The translations under genes and the position numbers were made by a program. From Hypomesus transpacificus (lineage: Eukaryota; Chordata; Actinopteri; Osmeriformes; Osmeridae): DNA of 64,000 bases. Of the stretch, positions 19,320 to 32,000 are shown piece after piece (position 1 is the first letter of the stretch; each line of letters starts with the position of its first letter). Below the pieces are notes generated by a model. It was given only the letters and a program-made list of their open reading frames with translations, ran no database searches and was not told where the DNA came from. The stretch is taken from assembly GCF_021917145.1 (NCBI RefSeq), contig NC_061075.1, positions 1,292,215 to 1,356,214 of the forward strand, read 5' to 3'.

Positions 19320-22300
19320 ATTGCCAATAAATGCAGCAGGTCCACAGATATTTTGAGGGGAGGTGAGGTTCTTCAAATATCCTCCAGATTTTGAAATGTA
19401 TGCAAGTGATCAAACAACAACAACTAGGCAGGTGAACTTGCTACACTAACCATTTTGAACATCATACTATAAAAGCCCACCACACTTACGGATTTGACAA
19501 TGATAGGTCTCTTCTTGTGAAGACTTTGATCTTTCCTGTGTCAATGTCACGCACTAATACTTGGGTTCAGTAAATTATAAGACGGTATAAAAATGAATAA
19601 AGAATCCAAACCAGACTAATCAATGAGTGGGTCTCAAGTCACATCCTCATCTGTTTTTATATAAAAACTTCATGGAGCATAATATTTGCCCGTGTTTTGC
19701 ACACGTAGCCGGTAGGCCTTGGTACAACCAACCGGACGGCAGAGCCACCATCAGAGCGCCATGCAGGTGGCACTGATATTAGAAATCCGTGCACAGTGCT
19801 GCTGACACTGTTCATTTCAATTCCACGTTTGAGAGACTGTTCCAGGATGAGATATTCCCCCCGGAGAGTTCGTAGTTCAAGCTAGATGAACTCAATCTTC
19901 GCTTCCAATTTTCTTCAAGCATGCAATAGAATGCACACGGTTACCTTGTTGAGTCCGCGTCTTGTGCAGGTTTGAAGCTACCCTGCTCTCTACGGTTTAA
20001 CCCGATTGTATGGCACGAGCCAATCATTTGAAACTGGTGAGTATGAATAATTTGTGAGAATACCAGCCTGTATTTAGATGATCCCAGTTTTCAGCACACC
20101 TGGGTAAAATCTAGGCGGTATGTGTGAAAAAAAGTTATTATTGATCAAAATCACTTAAAACATGTTATCACAAATTCAGATGTCATTTTATATCATAACA
20201 CGCATACAATGTGTAATTATTTTATATACTAGCTACCATATGTTGATATCCCTGTCAATAAAACTTTTTTTTAACAATACGGATTTCATAAAACGGCAAA
20301 AAAGAATACCATCAATAGTAGGCTAATAGTAAAATAAGATATAATATTACAATTTTATTAGTATGTTTTAATAATATTGTTTAAATGTTTATATTAATAG
20401 TATCAACAGCATTCATAATATGCATACAATCACACTAGTCTAAGGTTAAGAATTACACAAATTATTTGGGTTATTGTAACCTATAGGTTACAATCACTAT
20501 TGTGATTATTGTTGTTTTGTTGGCGATATTGCCACTCGGTTATTAAGCTATTACAATTAGGCTACTTTATTGTTACATTCCATTTGTACAATTTAGCAAA
20601 CCGCCACAGAAGCATGTTTGTAAAGACCAATAACTGTAGCCTATATTTGGCTTTCGTTGGTGGAGATGTGTGTGTTTGAGTATTTATCAAGCATGGCATG
20701 CATGTGCAACATCATTGTGGTTGTCTAGAGATAAATACCTCGTCCACTGAATATAGATAAAACGGCTAAAAGAGATGAATTTTTCATTATGTTGATAAAT
20801 CCTGATATCCTGTAGAATATTTAAAACTCAGGCGACTTATCCTTCTGACTCTATTGTTTCACATAGCTGCAATATAGATCCACAATCCAGATATAAGCCG
20901 TGCTGTAGTTAATGTTTCAAATGTAATTTAGTAAAATCAAAACACGCATCTGACTGATGAAATATGCACGTGGATATTCCCGGAATGCTCACGCACGCGC
21001 GCTAAACCTGCCTTCGTGTCTTTGTGCCAGGTGTCCCAGTTGTATTCCCTACTCAATCCATCCATCCATCCATCCATCTCTTCATTTATCCCTCTCTCCC
21101 ACCACCCCTACATCCAGGCCGATGGGGGGGGGGGGGGGGGGTATTGTCCCGTCTTTACACACTTTCATTTTTCATTTCCATTATACACTTTTCCCCCCAC
21201 AAGATTATTCAATTACTCTGATTGTCGAGTATTGAAAACACGCATTCGGGTTTTTAAATACAATGTGGATCAAATTCTCTTAGACTCTCAGCATTGGATC
21301 CAACAATTAGGATAATTGATGGATGTGTGGAGAAAAATAAACGTTGTGAAATGATGGGACAATAGATGGTCTTAATGTAGGTTTGATACAACCTATAGCC
21401 TAAACATAGTCACATGGTGTCCACACATTTTTTTTATGCACCAACGCAGTAGATTATAAAACAAAAAAATATCATGTCAAATTGTATATATTTTCTTACA
21501 AATTGTTAGCTGTAGGCTATAGACATGAGGTCCTAAAGGTCACTATTGCTATATAATGAGGTCTACCTCAGGTGAAGTATGTCTTACGGAATTAGTTGAA
21601 TCTGAACTCCACATGAGGCAGAGTATAACACAAATCGTAACAGTTCTTTCCGTTTGACCGTAATGAGAACTCACTGTGGCCCACTGCTAAACCTGATCAG
21701 CGCCCCTGGTTGGACAATGAGTAAGCGCGAGCTATAACTCAACTGCAGGGCGACTCTTCTGCCACCGAGGGTGACCCAGACACCTCTAATTAGTGATAAT
21801 ATTTCAGCGTAAGAGTTCATTGACATCGGCGATTCACAAATCCGTCTTGTCGCTTGGGGTGCAAGAGACAAGGACCCAGAGGTCTCAAAATACACACATT
21901 CATTCTGACCACAGATAGTCTGCGTATCCCACGAGGCAGATGTGCGTAAGGCCTGTCACTGTATAGCTTACCCGTTCATTTGGCTGTGGACGTGTTTGCC
22001 GCATAGTTTAATGTGGGCAAATACAACATTGCAGTAGGCCTAGGCCGGTGGGAAAAATCTGTTCGAATTGAAACAAAATAATCTTAATGAGTCACAAATA
22101 GTCTATACTAGTAGGATATTCAATGCCTTGTAGATTTTGCAGAGCGAAACTGAAAAATGTTAAGACAAGGTTTAAGATGGGCTAATATAAAAGCAGTAGA
22201 AAGAAAAGCTTATATAAATAGGCCTATACGTTTCAAACCAGATGTGAAACATTAATTTTGGACACGTGTTTGATATATTAGAACTGATCCACAATGAAAA

Positions 22301-25300
22301 ATATTCACCAAGATCAAGAGCAAATATCCCAATGACCCCAGCAGCCATCCCGTGTTTTACAGTAGGCTACCTGGCTGCAAATGAACGCATGCCCAATGAT
22401 GGAAATATTTATGTCATTTAAATTTATTGTACAACAATCAGAGAAAATAATTGAGGTACATTTGTATTTATCGTATTAGTGATGTTACTGAAAAAAATGA
22501 AAATTTGAAAAGTAACCTAGTGAGGTATCTCATGTTAGACCTGGACAAAAAACTCCATATGAAACCGTTTCCATAACGGCACAACCTTGCCGATAACATA
22601 ATTGAACAACATGTTCAAGAGTGAATATTTGAGACATAAAAATACATTTTGAGACGTAAACACACTTGGATACATTTGATATCCCGCTGCTTTGACAAAA
22701 AAAAAAACTAACCTTTTACGTCATGCAAACCTACCCAGTCTGTTAGGTGTGTTGGAAAGCATGTTGATTTCAGCACCGCTGCCTCCCGACAGCGCTCGCT
22801 CATCCAATAGCACAACTGGTGGCTCATTCTCTTTTCGCTTATTCCACCTCGGTTCTGCAAGCTCGCGGAGAAGGGAGCAACACGCGGTTTAATCTTTTGT
22901 TTTAGCCGTTTTCTTGATATACAGACAGCTTGTTGTTGCAGACTCTCCGAGCTCACCGTTTCTTTCCAAACAGGCGGAGAGAAAGACCATAGGAGAGGGC
23001 ACGGAGAAAATTAAATTGCACTTGGGAGCAAATTCTATTAGGGAATAGTTATTGTCTCCTGACAGGTCCTCCCCATTTAGGTAATTAGTAGAGGAGATGG
23101 TTTGAACTAACGAAATGTATTCTAGTCCAACATAATCCTATCATAAAGCCATCTACTTTACAATTTCTAAAACGGCCTATTTTCCGAAGGCTAAACTAAA
23201 GATTACAGGTTTGTTTTAATAGACAACGAATTGCAGACAACATGTTTGATTTGAATTGCATTTTGCCGTAATTTCGGACCACGTTAAACACAAAATTGTT
23301 CGCTGGACAATGTTTTAAAATGTATCATTGTGAGTTTATGTAATTCTACATATGCTATGAATCAATTTATGTCCAAGCTTTTTAAAAAAATGGTACACCG
23401 CAACCATGAAAGCTCTAAGACATTTGGGAAAATGCCCACTTTGTGATTCAATCTCCAATTACGAATTTAAAAAGGATTTGTTTAATTTATGTTTACTTTA
23501 TTTTTCTGTGGGTGAAAAAAAAATTATATTGGAATTAATTCCCATCCTTGACACTGGTGACGCGATATTCAATTAACACAGATTTAGATCCTTTTATAAA
23601 CTCAGGAATTCACAGGAAGGAGCTACATTCCCAGTTTGGTGACAAGAGGCTGGCTCTCTTGAGTGCATTAAAGCGGAGTGACTGACAGTCCTTGGAATCC
23701 CTCCAAGTTCGTCATCCAAGCGTTTCCAGTAAGCCACGCAGGTTTATTGTAGAATCAACTGTCGTAAAGGTCGTGCTTTCTGACCAAGTTATCACGATCC
23801 TGAGCGAAACGCTAAATAGGGGCGCGCATTATCGAGCCCTTAATACATTTGAGAGTGCATGGACTCATTGCTCGATCCATCCCTCCACTCCATCCAAACA
23901 TCGTCTCAGGGGCTGTCAACTGACTCCGTGGCAATTTCCGACCTTTCTACTGATTGAGGTAAATGTAAAGCAACGTCATGCTACCCCGCTTGGCAGCCTT
24001 AGCCTGAAAATCAGCCAGTCGCAGTTTGTGACATTGGAGAGCCGCTTCTGACTGTCTAAGCATAACCACCTCCACCCCACCCCCTCCTGCCTCCACCTCT
24101 ATCAGGCCTCCTGTCTCCAGTAGGCTCTGAAGAGGCCAGAGGTGATGTGAGGGACGAGGAGGTGGAGGTGAGAAGAGATTGGAGGGTTAGGATGGGTGAG
24201 GCAGGGTGAGGGTGAGGAGGGAGTGGAGGGTGAAGATGCTTCGTGGAGAAAAGAGGGGTGGGAGGGTTACCTGGCTGGGGGGAGAAGGAAGTAGAGGAAG
24301 GGGGAGGGAAAGAGAGAATGAGTGGAGGAGTATCAGGAGGAGGGAGAGAGAGGGAGAGAGATGGGAGGGGAGGGTGGGATAGGACGAGGGTGAGGAGAGG
24401 TAGGAAGAGGGGAACACACTAAGGGAGGAGAGGGTGAGGGAGGCGTGAGGGAGATGAGATGTTTCCTAGGACAGATGCCTATGGGGTGGGAGGGGTTGGG
24501 GGGGAGGGTAGAGCCGTAGTCACGGCAGTAAAATGAGATGAATGTGACCCTGCTTGACTCCTTCTATAGAAGGGGGTGTGTGGGTGTGTGTGAAAGGGGG
24601 GGGTCTCCATGTAAAAACTGAGGGTGAAGTAAACAGATGTGCTGGAAATATCACACATTAACTTATTTTTTTCCTCTCCTTTTTTTTATTTATTCATTCC
24701 CTCGTTATTCCTCTCTCCCCAGTCTTCTTCAGCGAGAGAGCTTTATGGTATTGTTAAAGTCAGACAGAGAGAGAGATGACGGAAAAATGCATCCAACCTT
24801 TCCTGCATTTTAATATCAGGCTTGGAGGACGGGTTGTAAACAGACCAGGCACAGAACAAGTGAGGGAAAGCACCATAAAACTGTGAATCGTCTAATTTAT
24901 AGCAGAACACACTAGGGCAGAGGAGAGGTTGCTACCCTTGAATTTTGTGCTTCCAGGATATTACTGTCTGGTTCATCGTAGCAGGGGCTCTACAGTAATT
25001 TAAGCCTTTGCTCGTGACACAACGCTAAGTATTCTTGGTCTAATTGTAAAAAAAAACAAAGAAAAAACTAAACAAACATAATTCGTCTCGACACAGGTTT
25101 AAACTCTGACACTCACAAATCGACGGAATAAGTCCAATTGAAAAGATACGTAATAATTGAGTTGCTATCCCAGCCCCATCCAGATCGATGCGTGATGTCT
25201 TGCAGGCTAGGAAGGCTGGGAAGATGGGATTACACAACTGCTGTCCTCCGTGTGAACTGTCCCACCCCAGCTTGGCATCACCTCAGACAGATGTCCCGAC

Positions 25301-26720
25301 ACCGCCAACTTCCCCATTAGCCGTTATTCATCTCAAGCCTTGTAATATGCAGGACTGGGCTGGGCCCAGGACACCTCGGGGTCGCTAGGTCGCCGGTCGT
25401 CGCTCCATCTCTCTCCGAGTCCCATTACAGAGCTGCACATGTAAACAAATGACTTACCTGTAAGGAGAATTAAGGAGACTAAGGAGATTAAGACCAAGGC
25501 GTAACAGACCAAGTGATGAGACAAGTGTTTGAAGTTAACGTGTGTGTGTGTTTGTTTGTGTGCCTAAGTCCACTATCACACTGACAAGATAAAGTATTTA
25601 ATCGAAGATAAATCTATCTGGTATTTAATCACACAAGATAACCCGCATGGAAAGCAGGAAGTCGAATTCCGCCCCTCGCCAAACAACTGAAACAACATTT
25701 CTGTGTGACAAACCCTACTGTTCTCTAGACCATCCTGCAGATCATAAAGTGCCAGAGGGGACAGTCCAGGGTTTCTGAGAGCTTGGATTCAGTCTGAGAA
25801 TCCCACCTCTCCACTGCTCTGTGTCTCTCCTTCAGTGTAGCCATCATTAATCACTCCCTGTGTTTGTGTCAGGAAACCATCACCACACACACACCAGCTA
25901 CTGCCTCTGTGCTGTCCACTTATCAAGCAATGTGACAATGGGGAGGGGCTTTGTGTGTGTGTGTGGACTCGGGTGGAGGTGAACCGACGTTCCAGGAAAC
26001 ACAAAGCTCAAGATCAAGCATTTAGTCCTTCAGATGTTCAAGTAATCCGTAACATCTAAAAACCCCTTCATCTATCCCCCAAAGACACCCTCTCTCTCTC
26101 TGTCTCTTGTCTATCTCGCTCGCTCGCTCCCTCCATTACCCTCTTCCTCCCTGCACCCTTCACACTCCCAGCAGAGTCCACCTGCAAGTGAGGAGAGAAG
26201 AGGCCATGAAAGCCGATTGCGTTTTAATAAAGTTTATTATCTGCAGGCAGCTAATCCTTTGGAGTAATCTCCCCCAGCCCAAAGGAAAGCTGGATTACTC
26301 ACTTGCTATAATCCCGATGAAATTGTTAGGATTAAGCTAGCGCTACACAGCAGATGGCAACAGGCTTTTTCCTTCAACCTCATGGCCGACCACCCCCCCC
26401 CCTTCACAAACCCGTCCCCATCATCAACACAGCTCCTTACAACCCCCCCCCCCCACCACCACCACCTTGATCGCAACAAAACAACAATAGAGATATCCGT
26501 TCTTCCTGAAAAGCCATGAATATTAAACCAAGTGGAGATTGTAAGATTTAACACCAGAGCATGTTACAGATCGTCTTGTTGATCAAGAGATCAGCTTAGT
26601 TTAGGCTGCGTGTAAACATCTTTCAAACAGACAATTCAAACAACTTCCCCTCCAGAACTACAAAACAAACCAGTGCTGTTGGTCCCCTGAAGAAAACCAG
26701 GAAGAGGAAGAGTTAGCAAA
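19320..26720. other. Gene-poor region upstream of LHX4
   Basis: About 7.4 kb without recognisable exons. It is AT-rich and low in repeats between 19.4 and 23.6 kb, with a G run at 21124-21141, a short GC-richer island near 22750-22890, a purine-rich tract at 24110-24480 and C runs near 26392-26460. Such a plateau beside a developmental regulator is where conserved enhancers are usually found, but none can be named from one sequence. Confidence 0.5.
24110..24480. repeat. Purine-rich (GGGAGA/GGTGAGG) low-complexity tract
   Basis: About 370 bases with strong purine bias on the plus strand, made of GGTGAGG, GGGAGAG and GGAGGAG motifs without a fixed unit. Confidence 0.75.
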
Positions 26721-28139
26721 AATAATTTTATTGATTGAGATGAGAATTAGCTTGAGAGTTAGTGAGCTGTGTTAGCTTCATTTAAATCGACACCAGGCCA
26801 AATGCAAATCTTGCTAACTTAAAGTTCTGGGTGATCTACTTTGGACACAGATTCTTTTGGGCATTTAAAGAGATCCCAAGCAAAGTAGGTCCCAATTAAG
26901 ATTTCACTACCCTGTCTGGACAAGAGTCTAGCCAGCTGTCTGAAACCACATTGCTCATATTTGGTAACAATCTGTATCAGCACATTTCCAGTTAATCCAG
27001 AATGTAATTCAAGGCACATCATTTGTCATACGAGAATCACTTGCAGGAGTGGGTGCAGTACTCAAGCAAGACAGTTCTTGCTGGGAAAAAGCCAGTGGTT
27101 GGCTAAAGGTTCAATAATATTGGATTTATCTTAAACTTGAAAAATCGACAGTATGTGAACTTGTCATTCAAACATTTTGTAGAATAATGTGATAAAAATA
27201 AGAAAAGAACATTGTATAGCATTACATCGGCAAAATAATCAAAATAAATATCAGACACAAATTCTTATTTTTTTAAATCACACTTAATAAGACCCAGGTC
27301 AATTACATCAATCAATGTCCTAAAATCATTTAAAAGCTCTTTCATAGTTTAGGATGGGCTTTCCACGCAGTTGGCAGTTATAGGACAGGTCCGCTTGTTT
27401 AAGATAGATCAAATGAACAATGACCTAAATTAAATATTTAAAATGAATAGGTAATTGACCCAGGTCTGCTCCAAATCAGGAGATTACCACTCCAGTCCAA
27501 TCATTCATCCTTAATAAGAGGTCAAATTAAGCAGAGAAGCATAACAATGATTGTTAATTACAAGGGATCAAACAAAGACTCCAGAGGCTAGCTGAGTTGG
27601 GCGGCTAACTGTTAGCTTGACCCTGACGGCGGCTAACTGTTAGCTTGACCCTGACTGCGGCTAACTGTTAGCTTGACCCTGACGGCGGCTAACTGTTAGC
27701 TTGACCCTGACGGCGGCTAACTGTTAGCTTGACCCTGACGGCAGCTAACTGTTAGCTTGACCCTGACTGCGGCTAACTGTTAGCTTCACCCTGACGGCGG
27801 CTAACTGTTAGCTTGACCCTGACGGCGGCTAACTGTTAGCTTCACCCTGACGGGGGATTCCGTCACCAGGTTGGGAAACGGGTGCGAGTCCAGATCAGTT
27901 TAGTTGTCATGACAAAAGAAACGGTTTGACGTTCCATACATGTTAACTGGAGAAAGGGTATCAGAACCGAACGCTTTTATTAGTTCGCCATCAGTTGAGA
28001 TTTGAGACTGACTTTGGATTTTTCATTTTTCAACAGGAAATGCGCAACAATTTGTGAGCTTTTGGAGATGTAACTGATCCCAAACCCAACCCAGGGAGCC
28101 AGACGGTGCCGAGAGGCCCGCCGCCGAACAAGGCGTGCC
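26721..28139 (-). other. qsox1: QSOX1 3'UTR (distal end uncertain)
   Basis: Sequence after the QSOX1 stop. Minus-strand AATAAA hexamers occur at 27976-27981 (160 bases from the stop) and at 26727-26732 (1.4 kb). If the distal one is used, the 28-bp minisatellite at 27600-27851 is transcribed. Confidence 0.4.
27600..27851. repeat. 28-bp tandem repeat, nine copies
   Basis: Nine units of GGCGGCTAACTGTTAGCTTG plus ACCCTGAC (28 bp), differing at a few positions (GGCGG/TGCGG/GGCAG; CTTGACC/CTTCACC). Each unit contains GCTAA-CTG-TTAGC, a small inverted repeat. No unique spacers, so not a CRISPR array. Confidence 0.97.
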
Positions 28140-29068
28140 TCAGGGCTGTGCTACCTTGACCCGCCGGAACCGCGGGCGCATCTTGAAGAAAAGGAACATG
28201 CCCAGCAGGCACATAGACGAGAGGAAGTAAAGAATCACACAAAGGCTGATGTCCAGTCCTGAGAAGCCCACACTCAGCACGTTCATCCAGCGCCCCCTAG
28301 GGTCCTGGGGGTATAACTGCACCGCCACCACACCCTCCTCCTCCGAGCCCCCGTACTGGCTCGTCAGACCGCGCTTCTGCAGCCTCTTGTGTTGCCCCGC
28401 CCCCAAATCCACCGACTCCGCCCACGGGAGATCAGGCCCCGCCTCTAGCCCCACCCCCAGGACAGACTCCTCCCTTCTCTGCAGGCTGCGGCGTTTGACG
28501 TGGGCGGAGACGGCGGCAGCCCGGAGAGCCTTGGCCTTGTAGTGCTGGTTGACAAAGGAGTCCAGGTCCACGATGTCTTCCTGGGGCTCCCTCAGCTTCA
28601 TCCCCACCACGCTGGGCCTGCTGTGGGCGCCGCGCTGGCGGGACGGCCTCGCCCTCTCCACCGCCACCGCCGCCTCCTCCTCCGCCTCCGGCTTCACCCA
28701 AGGAGGCGGCTCCAAGGTGCCTCCCCCCTCCCCTGCCTCCTCGTCCGCCGGGTCCTCCTCCTCCTCCTCCTCTTCCTCCTGGGGCTGGGTGAAAGAGGCC
28801 TCCCTGGCTCTCCTCTCGGCTCCTCTCCGGACCTCGTGCTCCTGCCGTCGCTTCTCCCGCTGCTCCTCCTGCTGGGCCAGCAGCTGGCTCTCCTCCTCCA
28901 GGTGATCAGGGAGGAGGCGCTCAGAGGAGAAGTAGGAGAGGAGGAAGGAGAGGACCTCGGTCGACTTCCAGGCGTGCTCCCCACCCCTCTTCACCCCGTG
29001 GCAGGCAGGGCACACGTCTGGGGACGGCCACTGGATCTTGGGGAAGTGTGGGTCCTCGCTCCCAGCTC
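28140..29068 (-). CDS. qsox1: QSOX1 exon 12 (distal CxxC, linker, transmembrane helix, stop)
   Basis: Acceptor TCCCAG before 29068. Encodes [20 protein letters not shown] and the CPAC pair, then a coiled/charged region with an eight-Glu run, conserved [13 protein letters not shown] membrane segment and [14 protein letters not shown] tail; TGA at 28140-28142. Confidence 0.95.
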
Positions 29069-32000
29069 CTGGGACAGACAGGTGGGGGTTAGGAGGATGG
29101 GAGGGAGAACTCTCTGCACTTTGTACAGAAAGTGAAGAATTGTGTTTTGTGGTTTTAAGAGATGTTTTCGTTGAATTTTGTTAATTAAGTAAAGAGAAGC
29201 CTGTGTGTATATTTACATACATGAGTGCCCGTGTTTGTGTTGTGTGTGTGTGTGCGTGTCCAAGTTTGTGAATTATGCAGAGTGTGTGTGTGTGCATGCG
29301 TGCGCATGACAGGATCTAACAATGATCAATGGCCTACAGGGACATCCCGGGGGGAGGGGGGAGAGGAAAGGTAATAGATGTGTTTGAAACGGACAGCTAC
29401 AACCACACACACACACACACCTCTGCCAGCCCTCCAGACCTCCCAGCCCTCCACACCCCTGAACAGACAGCCCAGCCCTCCACACCCCTGAACAGACAGC
29501 CCAATCTCCAAATTGAATATGAAAGCAGACACCTCAAAAGGGGGCTCTCCATCTAATGAATTAGACTTTTTTTTTTTTTTTTTTTTTTTTGACTTTACAT
29601 GTTTTCTTTTCTCAGTAACCCCCCTCTGACACACACACACACACACACACAAATGGAGGCATCTGCTAATAAATTGCTTGTGGCATCTGTGGTGGAGTGG
29701 AGGAGAGGTAGACCTAAGGCAGGTCTGTCACTTCACAGCTCTGTCAATTTACATCTCTCCCTCCCTCCCTCCCTCTCCCACTACCCCTCTCCTCCCTCCA
29801 GCCTCCCCCTCCCTCCAGCCTCCCGCTCTCCTCCCTCCAGCCTCCCCTTCCCTCCAGCCTCCCCCTCTCTTCCTCCCTCCAGCTTCCCCAGTCTCTCTCT
29901 CCCTTTGCAGATTAATCTCAGTCATATGCATGTGGGTATGTACTCTGCATACAGCACTTTACATAAGAGATACATCAATTTTACTATGTGCTGTTGGAAA
30001 CTGGAGGCCCTTTATACATTTCAGCACCATGTGACAGCTTTCTTACACCCACACACACACACACACACACCCACCCACACAAAGCTTGTCAATGCCTCAT
30101 TCCAGTCAGAGGTGACTTTAGCTATAGCGGCCGCCATATTGATATCGCTACAATGGTCTGTCAAGGATCCGTCTCTGCTCCGCATACATATTCATCACGT
30201 ATAAATATGTATTGTTTTGTGTGTCGAACTGGCCCCCTCGTCACAGAGGCTGCTGATCAGCCTGAAAGGAAACACAACTAAGCTGGGCCGCAGCGAGCCT
30301 ACTAATGCAGGCTCCCGGAAACAACTACTGGGAAAATAACCTCATATACATCCTGATATCGCTGTTGTGCATGTTGAATTAGTTCTAGAGACTAACGATA
30401 GGCAGCGTATTCCTGTGCTTGGGAGTGTGTAGTAGCTCCAACTGAAACCCTCCAGCAGCTGTGTTGTGTGTCTGCAGACTAGTGTCCCCCCCCAGAGTCC
30501 TGCCTGTTGACTGGTGGCAACAGGGCCAGCCTGCTGCTAGCGCTGACGCTAAAAGCTAACGCAAATCAACCCCCGCGCCATAGGCTGGGGCTGTAGGCTA
30601 GGCTACGCTACGCTAGGGCTACGCTAACGCCAGACCCAGCCGTGCCCCTGGGGCCTCTTTGTTGCCAGCTAAATTAATTGAGCGGCTGCTTTACAAATAG
30701 GTCCCGTTTCACGGGTGGCTGCCTCTGAAAGGAGATCGGGGAGGACTGCTAAAGAGCCCCACTTTAGGACAGGACAGGGAGGGGGAGGGGGAGACAGGGA
30801 CGCGGGGAGGGGAGGGAGGAGTTTGTTTCCCCAGGGGAAGACTCAAATGAGAAGCTGTGAGGGTGGGGGGTGGGGGGGGCAGATCCTGCTACTCATCGGC
30901 CCCCACCCTTCTCCCTGATCCAGCCCTCGACCTGCCCCCTAACCAGCCAGCGCCTTCCCCCCCATGCCTCCCCCCTGCGCCTCCCCCCTGCGCCTCCCTA
31001 AACCAGCACCCCACGCTATCGTCTTGACCTGCCCTGGTAAGGAGGGATTACCCCTCCAAGGACCAGAGGGGAGGATGAGAGGGGGGGGGGGGCAGGAGAG
31101 TGTGTGTGGCGTGAGGCCGGGGACATGGCGGCGTGTGCCACCTGCTGCCACAGGGGCATCTTGGGAATTGCGGCCGGGGGAGCGGGTCGGAGAGTGTGTG
31201 TGTGTGTCTGTGAGGGGTGTGTGTGTGTGTGTGAGGGGTGTGTGTGTGTGTCTGTGAGGGGTGTGTGTGTGTGTGTGTGTGTCTTTGAGGGGTGTGTGTG
31301 TCTGTGAGGGGTGTGTGTCTGTGAGGGGTGTGTGTGTGTCTTTGTGATCCCCACCCAGGGAGATTGTTGCCATATCACTTGTCAAGCCGAGGCAATGACT
31401 CCCTGGAGACCGGGAGAGAGGGAGGTCTGGAGAGGACTAAAGGGAGAGAGGCGGAGGGGGGGGGACGACTAATAGGGGGGAGGTGTCTGGGGACTTGAAG
31501 GATCCAGAGGGAGTCCGGGGGGGGGGGGGCACACATCCTTCTGGCCCTCCATACAGGACAGAAAGGCGGTCGCTGAGACTGAGGGGAGGGGGTTGTTTGG
31601 GGAGGAAACTACACAAAGTGATTGAACAAAGTGAGGTGTTAATGTTTATGTTAATGTCAATAGCGGCCATGTGTCTAATCACGTCCCTTTAGGAGGAGAG
31701 GAAGGGGCCTGGTAGGGACAGAAGGAGGGAGCGTACCAGACCACAGAGACTCCCTGGGGGGGAGGGGGGCGGGGTTAACTTGAGTTAAACGTTATGTCGG
31801 ATGTTTCCTAAAGATGAGGAGCGTTTACATGCCTATAAAGCGGTGTTTCTCCCTAAGCTTGACTAGCCTGGGTGATGAGGGACTGGACTGAGCTAGACTG
31901 GACTGGGCTGGACTGGGCTGGACTGGGCTGGAGTGGGCTGGGCTGGGCTGGACTGGGCTGGAGTGGGCTGGACTGGGCTGGACTGGGCTGGAGTGGGCTG

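Noticed and set aside
22692..22956. GC-richer open frames on both strands, possible alternative first exon of LHX4
   Set aside because: No match to known LHX3/LHX4 alternative N-termini and no convincing conserved motif.
27600..27851. Possible CRISPR-like array (regular 28-bp repeat)
   Set aside because: Units are contiguous with no unique spacers, in a vertebrate genome; it is a minisatellite.
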